Part shown: positions 30,464-37,446 of the stretch, one piece after another
How positions within the stretch are numbered: the first letter of the stretch is position 1
Layout: each line of letters begins with the position of its first letter
Assembly: GCF_004123905.1 (NCBI RefSeq)
Contig: NZ_MZXW01000022.1
Span: 1-64,000, forward strand
Reading direction: 5' to 3'
From: Bradyrhizobium betae
Lineage (GTDB): Bacteria; Pseudomonadota; Alphaproteobacteria; Rhizobiales; Xanthobacteraceae
DNA length: 64,000 nt
Program-made: the position numbers and the translations under genes
Notes under the pieces: model-generated
What the model was told of the DNA's origin: nothing
What the model saw: the letters and a program-made list of their open reading frames with translations, nothing else
Database searches by the model: none

Positions 30464-30979
30464 TCAGCGCCGAGTCTTCTCGGCTTCGAGCATCCTCTCG
30501 GCCGTCGCCGTGAGGCGGTCGATCTGCGCCAGCAGAGTCTCGAACTCGTCCTTGCTCAACTGCTCCAGCAATTGCCGATTGCGGTCCTGCGCGCCTTCGA
30601 CGATTGCATCATGCGCCACAAGGCCTGCCGCGGTGAGCGAGACCAGCACCTCGCGGCTGTCCTTTGGATTCGCCGATTTCGCGATCAGCTTGCGCGAGAC
30701 GAGTTCGGCGAGCGCGCGGCTGATCTGGCCCTTGTCCTGGCCAACGGCTTCGGCGAGCCGCGCCACGCTCATCGGCGGGCGGCGGCCGAGCGAGGCGACG
30801 AGGCCGAACTCGACCGAGGACAATCCGGCAAGCCGCTTGTAACGGAGGATCGCGCCGCGCTTGAGCAAATTGGCCAGCACCATCAGCCGCGACGACAGCA
30901 TCACGGTGATCGGCGCCGGCGAGTGACTTTCGTCCGCATCGGGCGACGCGTGCCCATCCCTGCTCGATGTCTGGCTCAT
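30464..30979 (-). CDS. MarR-family transcriptional regulator
   Basis: A 171-aa regulator. The winged helix holds RPPMSVARLAEAVGQDKGQI and RALAELVSRKLIAKSANPKD, with the wing SREVLVSLTAAG. The start MSQTSSRDG follows AGAGGTGG; a start ten codons earlier lacks support. It is divergent from the Rieske oxygenase gene, with a palindrome between them, so it probably controls that gene. It is also directly upstream of the siderophore receptor on the same strand. The ligand is unknown but aromatic compounds are usual for MarR proteins beside oxygenases. Confidence 0.88.
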   Translation of the reverse strand: MSQTSSRDGHASPDADESHSPAPITVMLSSRLMVLANLLKRGAILRYKRLAGLSSVEFGLVASLGRRPPMSVARLAEAVGQDKGQISRALAELVSRKLIAKSANPKDSREVLVSLTAAGLVAHDAIVEGAQDRNRQLLEQLSKDEFETLLAQIDRLTATAERMLEAEKTRR

Positions 30980-31084
30980 GATCCACCTCTGCCAAGAAAG
31001 CCAGGGCATGCCAAGGGCTGGTAGCGCCTTGGTAGCGCAACCTCCCCAGCCTCATCGAAATGCGATTAAGAGGCATTAGAATAT

Positions 31085-31101
31085 CGTTGACATTGTCATC
31101 G
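31085..31101. promoter_or_regulatory. Putative MarR operator overlapping a -35 box
   Basis: The core TGACATTGTCA (31088-31098) is a perfect inverted repeat around one T, and two further outer pairs match. It contains TTGACA (31087-31092), which could be a -35 element for the plus-strand oxygenase gene about 80 bases downstream. A repressor bound here would block that promoter. This is inferred from position. Confidence 0.45.
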
Positions 31102-31171
31102 AATTTTTTTTCACTGGGTCACCGCATCAAGAAGCGACCTGGCCACCAAGGCCCGCGGCGGGAGGAACAAC

Positions 31172-32362
31172 ATGACGATGACCCAGCGGGATCGCGATCT
31201 CGGCACTGGCTATGCGATGAAGCCGGCCCACACGCGCACCGAGCTCACCTCGGTCGCGCGCGGCACGCCGATGGGAGAATTGCTCCGCCGCTACTGGCAT
31301 CCGGTCGGGCTTGTGAGCGACGCCACCGACACGCCGAAAAAGGTGCGTGCGCTGGGCGAAGACCTGATCCTGTTCCGCGACAAGCACAACCGCGTCGGCC
31401 TGCTGCATGCGCGCTGCTGCCATCGCGGCACCACGCTCTATTACGGCAAGGTCGAGGACGACGGCATCCGCTGCTGCTATCACGGCTGGAAGTTCGACGC
31501 CGAGGGCCACTGCTTGGAGCAGCCCTGCGAGCCCGACGGCGGCCAGTTCAAGGACAAGGTGCGCCAGCCCTGGTATCCGGTCGAGGAGCGCTACGGGCTG
31601 ATCTTCGCCTATATGGGCCCGGCCGAGAAACGCCCGGTGCTGCCGGCTTACGAGTGCCTCGACAACATGGACGATGGTGAGTTCGTCGAAGCCGACGATT
31701 CCTCGATCGGCGGCGGCGGGCCGGCGATCATCCCCTGCAACTGGCTGCAGCATTTCGAGAACGTGGTCGATCCCTATCATGTGCCCGTGCTGCACGGATC
31801 GTTCTCGGGCCCGCAATTCACCAATATGATGGCCTCGATGCCGGAGGTGACGTTCGACAAGACGCCGCGCGGCATCGCCGTGCGCTCGATCCGCAAGCAG
31901 GATGACGGCCGTGTGTTTTACCGCGTCACCGAGGCCGCCCTCCCTACGCTACGCGTCGTGCCGAACCCGCGCGTCGCGCAATTCGCCCGCGTCGAGTCGA
32001 TCGGCTGGACGCTGCCGATCGACGACACGTCTTTTCGCATCTACGTCGCCGGCCGCGTCAAGACATCAGGCGACATCGGCCGCATGCGCTCAAAATTCAA
32101 CGGAAAATTCTGGTGGGACATGACCGAGCAAGAGCACCAGCAATTCCCGGGCGACTACGAAGCCCAGGTCGGCCAGGGCCCCGTGACCGTTCACTCCGAA
32201 GAGCATTTCGGTCAGAGCGACCGCGGCATCCTGATGATCCGCCGTATGCTGAGCGAGCAACTGGAAGCAATGGAGGCGGATCGCGATCCAATCGGCGTGT
32301 CGTTCGACACGAATGCCGCACCGGTCGAATTCGAAGCGGGGAACTACATTCGCGAAGGCTAG
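31172..32362 (+). CDS. Rieske non-heme iron oxygenase, large subunit
   Basis: A 396-aa aromatic-ring-hydroxylating-type oxygenase, soluble. The Rieske cluster ligands are the CxH pair in HARCCHRGTTL and the CxxH pair in IRCCYHGWKF. The catalytic iron site is the block NWLQHFENVVDPYHVPVLHG with its Asn, Asp and two His; a C-terminal Asp is expected but not assigned. The start has GGGAGG 6 bases upstream. No reductase or small subunit gene is nearby, so electrons must come from elsewhere. The MFS gene downstream may bring in its substrate. O-demethylases such as VanA or phthalate-type oxygenases share this layout; the substrate cannot be named. Confidence 0.9.
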   Translation: MTMTQRDRDLGTGYAMKPAHTRTELTSVARGTPMGELLRRYWHPVGLVSDATDTPKKVRALGEDLILFRDKHNRVGLLHARCCHRGTTLYYGKVEDDGIRCCYHGWKFDAEGHCLEQPCEPDGGQFKDKVRQPWYPVEERYGLIFAYMGPAEKRPVLPAYECLDNMDDGEFVEADDSSIGGGGPAIIPCNWLQHFENVVDPYHVPVLHGSFSGPQFTNMMASMPEVTFDKTPRGIAVRSIRKQDDGRVFYRVTEAALPTLRVVPNPRVAQFARVESIGWTLPIDDTSFRIYVAGRVKTSGDIGRMRSKFNGKFWWDMTEQEHQQFPGDYEAQVGQGPVTVHSEEHFGQSDRGILMIRRMLSEQLEAMEADRDPIGVSFDTNAAPVEFEAGNYIREG

Positions 32363-32398
32363 AGTCCCGTTCCGATGAAATCGGAACGAGACTCTAGC
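32358..32398 (+). terminator. Long hairpin after the Rieske oxygenase gene
   Basis: The arms run from the stop codon of the oxygenase gene outward and pair over about 18 positions with one mismatch around a GAA loop (32377-32379). The inner arms are CGTTCCGAT and ATCGGAACG. Only CTTCTTGTTTT follows, not a pure T-run. It resembles palindromic intergenic elements found many times in Bradyrhizobium genomes and may end or stabilise the transcript. Confidence 0.55.
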
Positions 32399-32458
32399 TT
32401 CTTGTTTTGACGCGTTTTCTTTACGCGAACCGGTATCCACTTCGCTCGAAAACGCTTC
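32399..32458. repeat. Intergenic palindromic repeat of a Bradyrhizobium-type family
   Basis: The stretch with GACGCGTTTTCTTTACGCG and GAACCGGTATCCACTTCGCT ends in GAAAACGCT, so GCGTTTTC and GAAAACGC can pair at its ends. I recall near-identical copies in many intergenic regions of Bradyrhizobium and Rhodopseudomonas. It lies just before the MFS gene leader. Copy number was not measured. Confidence 0.55.
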
Positions 32459-32522
32459 ATGGCTGCCAGCTCCAATCAGGGCTGGACCGACAATAATAAC
32501 AAAGACAAATTGGGGGGATGCG

Positions 32523-33815
32523 ATGGTCGATGTGACGTCACAGGTGTCAGTTCAGGCGCCCGCCGCGGCAACGCCGTCGCCGCGGCGCTATTACGTGCTG
32601 GGCCTGCTCACCATCATCTATGCGCTGAACTTCCTCGACCGCACGATCTTCAACGTCCTGATCGAGCCGATCAAGAAGGAGTTTGCCCTCAGCGACACCA
32701 TGATGGGCCTGCTCGCGGGCTTCGGCTTCGCCCTGTTCTATTCCCTGCTCGGCATCCCCATCGCGCGCGTCGCCGACCGGCTGAACCGGCGCAACATCGT
32801 CGCCGCCGCCTTGGCGTTCTGGAGCGCGATGACGGCGCTGTGCGGCGCGGCCTCGAGCGTGACCTCGCTGGCCCTGGCCCGCATCGGCGTCGGCATCGGC
32901 GAATCCGCGGGCTCGCCGGCCTCGCAGTCGATCGTTGCCGATCTCTTCGCCAAGAACGAGCGCCCGCGCGCGCTCGGCATCTACGCCATCGGCACCTATC
33001 TCGGCGTCTTCCTCGGCTATTTCATCGGCGGCTACGTCAACCAGCACTATGGCTGGCGGATGGCGTTCTACGTCGCTGGCCTTCCCGGCATCCTGCTCGC
33101 AGTGATCCTGTGGCTGACGATCTCCGAGCCGAAGCGCGGCGCCATGCAGGAGAGCTTTGTGCCCGAACCGCTCGGCCCGACGCTGCGATTCCTGGCCTCG
33201 CAGCAGAGCTTCATCATCGTCCTGATCGGCTTTTGTCTCACCACCTACACCAATTACGCGACCGCGGCCTGGATCCCGCCGTTCCTCGCCCGCGTTCACC
33301 ATCTGTCGAGCGCCGAGATCGGCACCTATGCCGGCACCTTCAAGGGGCTCGCCGGCATGGCCGGCACCCTGCTCGGCGGCATCGTGGTGGCGCAAGTGAG
33401 CCGCCGCGACGACCGCTGGAAGCTGTGGGCGCCCGCGATCACCTCTGGCCTCGCCGGCCCGGTGTTCGCACTGTGCATGCTGACCCAGGATTTCGCGATG
33501 ATGGTCACCATGCTGGCGCTGACCTCGTTCCTGGTCGGCTTCCATCTCGGGCCGATCTTCGCGATCGCGCAGACGGTGGCCAAACCGAGCATGCGGGCGC
33601 TGGCCTCCGCCCTGATCGCGCTCACCGCGACCTGCTTCGGCCAGGGCGTCGGCCCGCTCGCCGTGGGTGTGGTCAATGACGCCCTCAAGGGCAGCTATGG
33701 CGCTGATGCCGTGCGCTATTCCCTGCTTTCGGCGGCGCTCACGACCACCTTGGGCGCCCTGCTGTTCGTCTGGGCCGCGCGGACCATCCGCGCCGATATC
33801 GGCCGGGCGGCCTGA
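32523..33815 (+). CDS. MFS transporter
   Basis: A 430-aa inner-membrane transporter with 12 hydrophobic helices. The opening helix contains YALNFLDRTIFNVLIEPIKK, and the loop between helices 2 and 3 has IARVADRLNRRN, the major-facilitator signature. The ARIGVGIGESAGSPASQSIV helix 4/5 region is like aromatic acid/anion symporters and spinster-type carriers. The ribosome-binding site is GGGGGG a few bases before the ATG. It follows the Rieske gene and so may carry its substrate, which is inference. Confidence 0.9.
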   Translation: MVDVTSQVSVQAPAAATPSPRRYYVLGLLTIIYALNFLDRTIFNVLIEPIKKEFALSDTMMGLLAGFGFALFYSLLGIPIARVADRLNRRNIVAAALAFWSAMTALCGAASSVTSLALARIGVGIGESAGSPASQSIVADLFAKNERPRALGIYAIGTYLGVFLGYFIGGYVNQHYGWRMAFYVAGLPGILLAVILWLTISEPKRGAMQESFVPEPLGPTLRFLASQQSFIIVLIGFCLTTYTNYATAAWIPPFLARVHHLSSAEIGTYAGTFKGLAGMAGTLLGGIVVAQVSRRDDRWKLWAPAITSGLAGPVFALCMLTQDFAMMVTMLALTSFLVGFHLGPIFAIAQTVAKPSMRALASALIALTATCFGQGVGPLAVGVVNDALKGSYGADAVRYSLLSAALTTTLGALLFVWAARTIRADIGRAA

Positions 33816-33957
33816 GGCCGGTTCGGGCCGCAAGCCCGGCGAAACCAACCGGGCGTAGAAATGAAACCATTTTGCGGAACCCGCGAAACCATCCGGAAAC
33901 AGATGCTCCTTAAGACATGAGCCTACAGACGGCGCCAAAGCCCGTCGGGAGGCTCGG

Positions 33958-34161
33958 ATGAACCACTCAATTCACTCTGCAGATCGAGGTACCCACCTGA
34001 AGATCGTGGTGGTGGCGCTGGTGGCCGGCATCGCAGTGGCCGCCTTCGGGATCGCAGCCCGCACCAACGCCGATTACAGCCAGACCGCGCAGTCGACCCA
34101 CGTCATCAAGGCCGGCAAGCCGGTGGTCGTGACCAGCGCGGGCACGTCGGAAATCCGCTAA
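33958..34161 (+). CDS. Small single-helix membrane protein
   Basis: A 67-aa protein beginning MNHSIHSADRGTHLKI, with one hydrophobic helix (VVVALVAGIAVAAFGIAA) and a short polar tail ending VVTSAGTSEIR. A good ribosome-binding site (GGGAGG) and a strong terminator just after the stop support a real gene. No family is recognised. Confidence 0.7.
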   Translation: MNHSIHSADRGTHLKIVVVALVAGIAVAAFGIAARTNADYSQTAQSTHVIKAGKPVVVTSAGTSEIR

Positions 34162-34187
34162 GAGGCAAAACACCCCGCTTAAATGGC

Positions 34188-34213
34188 AAACGGCCGCCTT
34201 TCGGCGGCCGTTT
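34188..34213. terminator. Bidirectional rho-independent terminator
   Basis: Arms AAACGGCCGCC and GGCGGCCGTTT close a TTTC loop. The A-run and T-run on both sides allow use on either strand: by the small membrane protein gene from the left and by the beta-barrel gene, which ends 25 bases to the right, from the other side. Confidence 0.85.
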
Positions 34214-34237
34214 CCAGTTCCAGCCCCTGCGATTGCC

Positions 34238-35362
34238 TTACCAGGTGTAGCGAAGGCCCGCTTGCGTACCTGCGATCGAGGTTCCAGCGCCGCCGATCGC
34301 GGGAAGGCCGGTCTTCGGTGTGGTGATGCTGCTGCCATGAACCTCGAGGTAGGACGACAATTGGGGCGTCCAAAGCACGTTGATCTTGCCCGAGCCGCGG
34401 ACGCCATACGTGCCGACCGTACCTCCGAAGGGAACGCCCCCGACGATAACCGCGCCGGCGGCGCCGCTCGCATCGACGATCTCGTAATACTGGCCGGAAA
34501 TCGACGGTTGGACCGTAAAGCCCAGCCACTTCGTCTCGAAACCGGCGCGCGCGCCACCGTGAACTTCCGTCGAGTCGCCGGTCTTGGTGCCGAAATTGGC
34601 AGTATAGGTCTCAGAAAAGGTCACACCGGCCGTGGGCTCGATCCAGACCGTGTAAGGAAAGTCGAAGCGGTATTGACCATTGAAGGTGTATGCCACGCCA
34701 CTGCTGTCGGCGATCCCACCGATGGCAGTGCTCGAATTGTGGGTCCAGCTAGCAAGAGCCGTGAAGTCCGCCGAGAACCCGCCGTTGATATAAGACAGAG
34801 TACCGGAGGTCGACGGAATGGAGCCATCGGTCGCGAAGGGCGCCGCAAAGACACCGCCTGCCGTGAAGCTGTGGGCCCACGAATGCGATCCCGTCCCGAT
34901 GAAGGTCAAGGCGTCGGTTGCCGTGAAGATACCGATCTTGGTCACGTCGACAGCACCGGTCACCGTCGCAACGCTGACTTCAGTGCCCAGCGTCTGTGCC
35001 CTGTCGCCGCTGCCGACCAGGTTCACGCCATAGAGCCAGGCCGCGGGGGGCGGCGCCACAAGCGCCGGAGCCTTGGCGTAGGCCAGCGCGCCGAACGGGT
35101 TGCTGACGCCCTTGGCGGCAAAGGGATCGCGGTTGTCGAAGTCCGCTTCCTCGCCGCTGAACCGCAGCGTTCCGGGCGGTGCGATGATCCGGCGGTGCTG
35201 AATCTGGTCGCGAACGTTCTGGATGATGTTCTGGATGACGTTGTTGATGACTTCCTGCGGGATATTCGACTGCGACTGCGCGGCGGCAGGCCGTGCTGCA
35301 AACAAACCAAGGGCGGCAAGTACGGCGACGGCAAAGCCGCGGCGGAAAAATCCTGACTTCAT
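34238..35362 (-). CDS. Autotransporter-like outer-membrane beta-barrel protein
   Basis: A 374-aa exported protein. The signal peptide ends ARPAAA before QSQSNIP. After it comes an Asn/Gln-rich segment NVIQNIIQNVRDQIQHRRII, then alternating hydrophobic strands and a final aromatic residue (TQAGLRYTW) as in barrel proteins. No passenger domain of known type is seen. ATG at 35362 is used; a TTG three codons upstream is closer to the GGGGG and is an alternative. It is divergent from a LuxR-type regulator gene; about 270 bases between them hold no gene. Confidence 0.75.
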   Translation of the reverse strand: MKSGFFRRGFAVAVLAALGLFAARPAAAQSQSNIPQEVINNVIQNIIQNVRDQIQHRRIIAPPGTLRFSGEEADFDNRDPFAAKGVSNPFGALAYAKAPALVAPPPAAWLYGVNLVGSGDRAQTLGTEVSVATVTGAVDVTKIGIFTATDALTFIGTGSHSWAHSFTAGGVFAAPFATDGSIPSTSGTLSYINGGFSADFTALASWTHNSSTAIGGIADSSGVAYTFNGQYRFDFPYTVWIEPTAGVTFSETYTANFGTKTGDSTEVHGGARAGFETKWLGFTVQPSISGQYYEIVDASGAAGAVIVGGVPFGGTVGTYGVRGSGKINVLWTPQLSSYLEVHGSSITTPKTGLPAIGGAGTSIAGTQAGLRYTW

Positions 35363-35631
35363 GGTATTCAATTAGCCCCCAACCAATTCAGTTTCCCCGC
35401 GGATGGATTCCCCCGCGAGATGACATGCCGAAATTATTGGGGCCGGGGCGCCAGCGTCTTGACCCATTTGGGTGATTCAGGACGGGCGCTCGTGAATCAC
35501 TCCACCTGATACTTATTTGCAACACTCGGCCGGGCTCAAGGCGAGTCCGTGATACGCGACACACACCCGGCGGTTGGAAGTGCCTAGACTGCTTTTGATT
35601 TTTTATTATCGTTCCAGCCAATTTTTTTTGG

Positions 35632-36738
35632 ATGAATTTGCAAATGTCGAAATGGGACTTGAGCGCGGTTGAGGGCGCCTTCGCAGAAGCGGTCGTAGGC
35701 TCTCAGGAATGGAAGGGTGCGCTCGAAACGGTCGTATCGATCACCGAAAGCCACGGAGCCTTGCTCCTTCCCGTCACGGGTGGCGTTCTGCGCACCCTGC
35801 CCTTCACGGAGTCGATGTCGGGGTCATTCGACAGCTTCGTGCGGGACGGATGGCACCTGCGGGACGAGCGAAATCGCGGCATCCCGCTCATGCAAAAATC
35901 CGGCGTCGTCGACGATCTCGACATTTTCAGCGCCGAGACCATCGCCTCGCATCCGTATTATCAGGAATTCCTGGCCCCCCATCGTTTGCGTTGGTTTGCG
36001 GGTGTTGGGATTTTCTTCGAGGACGACATCTGGTGCCTGTCGATCCAGCGAAGGATCGATCAGGATCCCTTTTCTGCCGCGGAGAAAAGCAAGCTGGCGC
36101 AGCTTTCAAGATCGCTTGCCGCAAGCGCGGCAACGGCCCGCGTGCTCGGCGAAGTCGCAAGCTCCGGAGCTCTTGAAGCCTTTGCCGCGAGCAACACGGC
36201 GGCGGTCCTCGTCGACCGCCATGGCAAAATCTTCGAAGCCAACGCGGCGGCCGAACGGCTTCTGTCGGGCGAAATCCGGCTCAAGAACGGAAAACTGGTC
36301 CATGTCTCCGAGGCCACGTTCCCCAGCCTCGACCGCGCGCTGTCGCGCGTCTTGAACCAGGCGAAAGCAGGCTTGCATGCTCCCGTGCCGCTTCAACGGA
36401 AAGAGCGGGGGCCGTTGCTGGCTTATCCAGCGCGACTGCAACGGACCATGGGCAACGCTCTCGCCGATTGCCAGGCTATCATCGTTCTGGTCGACCCGGA
36501 CGTCAGGAAGAACCCGGCCGAAGCGACACTCCGCTCGGTCTACAAGCTCAGTGGCGCAGAAGCCCGCCTCGCGATCCAACTGGCCACGGGCGAGGCCCTG
36601 GACGAGGTCGCGGGCCGTTTGAGCATCTCGAAGGAGACGTCAAGAACGCAGCTCAAGAGCATTTTTGCGAAACTGGGCGTCCATCGGCAAGCCGAGCTCG
36701 TCGCCGTGCTTTCGACTCTCCTGACCGGTGTCGGCTAA
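35632..36738 (+). CDS. LuxR-type HTH regulator with PAS-like sensor region
   Basis: A 368-aa protein. The last 65 residues are a LuxR-type helix-turn-helix: YKLSGAEARLAIQLATGEAL and EVAGRLSISKETSRTQLKSI with FAKLGVHRQAELV. The middle has a PAS-like segment, AVLVDRHGKIFEANAAAERL. The N-terminal half is without clear family. No receiver domain or autoinducer domain is evident. The start is uncertain (ATG at 35632 or 35644) and no strong ribosome-binding site is seen. It is divergent from the beta-barrel gene and may control it or the exported proteins nearby. Confidence 0.8.
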   Translation: MNLQMSKWDLSAVEGAFAEAVVGSQEWKGALETVVSITESHGALLLPVTGGVLRTLPFTESMSGSFDSFVRDGWHLRDERNRGIPLMQKSGVVDDLDIFSAETIASHPYYQEFLAPHRLRWFAGVGIFFEDDIWCLSIQRRIDQDPFSAAEKSKLAQLSRSLAASAATARVLGEVASSGALEAFAASNTAAVLVDRHGKIFEANAAAERLLSGEIRLKNGKLVHVSEATFPSLDRALSRVLNQAKAGLHAPVPLQRKERGPLLAYPARLQRTMGNALADCQAIIVLVDPDVRKNPAEATLRSVYKLSGAEARLAIQLATGEALDEVAGRLSISKETSRTQLKSIFAKLGVHRQAELVAVLSTLLTGVG

Positions 36739-36740
36739 AG

Positions 36741-36836
36741 CGCAATGAGATTGGGATGAATCGTCATCGCGCTTTAGATTGTTGTTTGCGCATGATCTTT
36801 TCGGAAGACCCTTCACACTTGTCCGGATCATGCTCT
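36741..36836. repeat. Palindromic intergenic repeats of Bradyrhizobium type
   Basis: Two adjacent dyads. The first has arms AAAGCGCAATGA and TCATCGCGCTTT (36741-36775, one or two mismatches). The second runs from GCATGATCTTTTCGGAAGAC to TTGTCCGGATCATGC, where GCATGATC pairs with GATCATGC. I recall very similar elements in many Bradyrhizobium intergenic regions. They follow the LuxR-type gene and may end its transcript. No gene lies here. Confidence 0.65.
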
Positions 36837-36918
36837 CGAGGCCGCGCCTCTTCACCCAATTGGGTGAAGACCGCCGTCCCCAAAACCGCTACTGCAAATA
36901 TCGGGCGCCGCACCCAAT

Positions 36919-37167
36919 TCATTGAGCGGTCTGATCCAATTTTCGTCTTTTCGCAACACGACGAGTGGCAGTTGCCTGGCTTACCTCGCTTCTTTTCGAG
37001 CGCTCGCCTGCTTCACGGATGTGACGTCGCACATCCTCACGCACGCCCTGGATGATCGACTCCCGCGAGGATTCGGCCGGGTCGTCGCAGCGAGCCGCGC
37101 CACATAGCGCCACGAGCACCCCGAACGGCAGGATGGGCGCACCGAACAACCGCAACAGTCGTGTCAT
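36919..37167 (-). CDS. Small secreted or lipoprotein-like protein
   Basis: An 82-aa protein starting MTRLLRLFGAPILPFGVLVA with a signal peptide that ends near ALCGAARC. The mature part is basic and helical (SIIQGVREDVRRHIREAGER). GGGAG lies about 9 bases before the ATG; the frame continues upstream for 34 poor codons. The helix recalls the VIQNIIQNVRDQIQ segment of the beta-barrel protein nearby. The gene is divergent from the caspase gene. Reality of the gene is likely, not certain. Confidence 0.55.
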   Translation of the reverse strand: MTRLLRLFGAPILPFGVLVALCGAARCDDPAESSRESIIQGVREDVRRHIREAGERSKRSEVSQATATRRVAKRRKLDQTAQ

Positions 37168-37446
37168 CTGGAAATCTCCCGGCACGTCACAGGACCCGGC
37201 CCGCCGCCTTATCGTCAACCCGCGCGTTGCGCCTTTGGTTTCACCGCTCATACTCGCACCTTTCGTCACGGCAAAGGCCGCCCCGGTTCACCGGACCGCG
37301 GGAGCACGGGCCTTTGATGTCGTCATCGACCTCGTCCTGATGTAAACAACGCGTCATCGTCCCGATCGATTTTTTGATTTTCGAGATTTCTCCCGATGCT
37401 TGAAATCCATCGTTTTGCAATCCGTGCCGCTGGAAAACCGCGGGAC

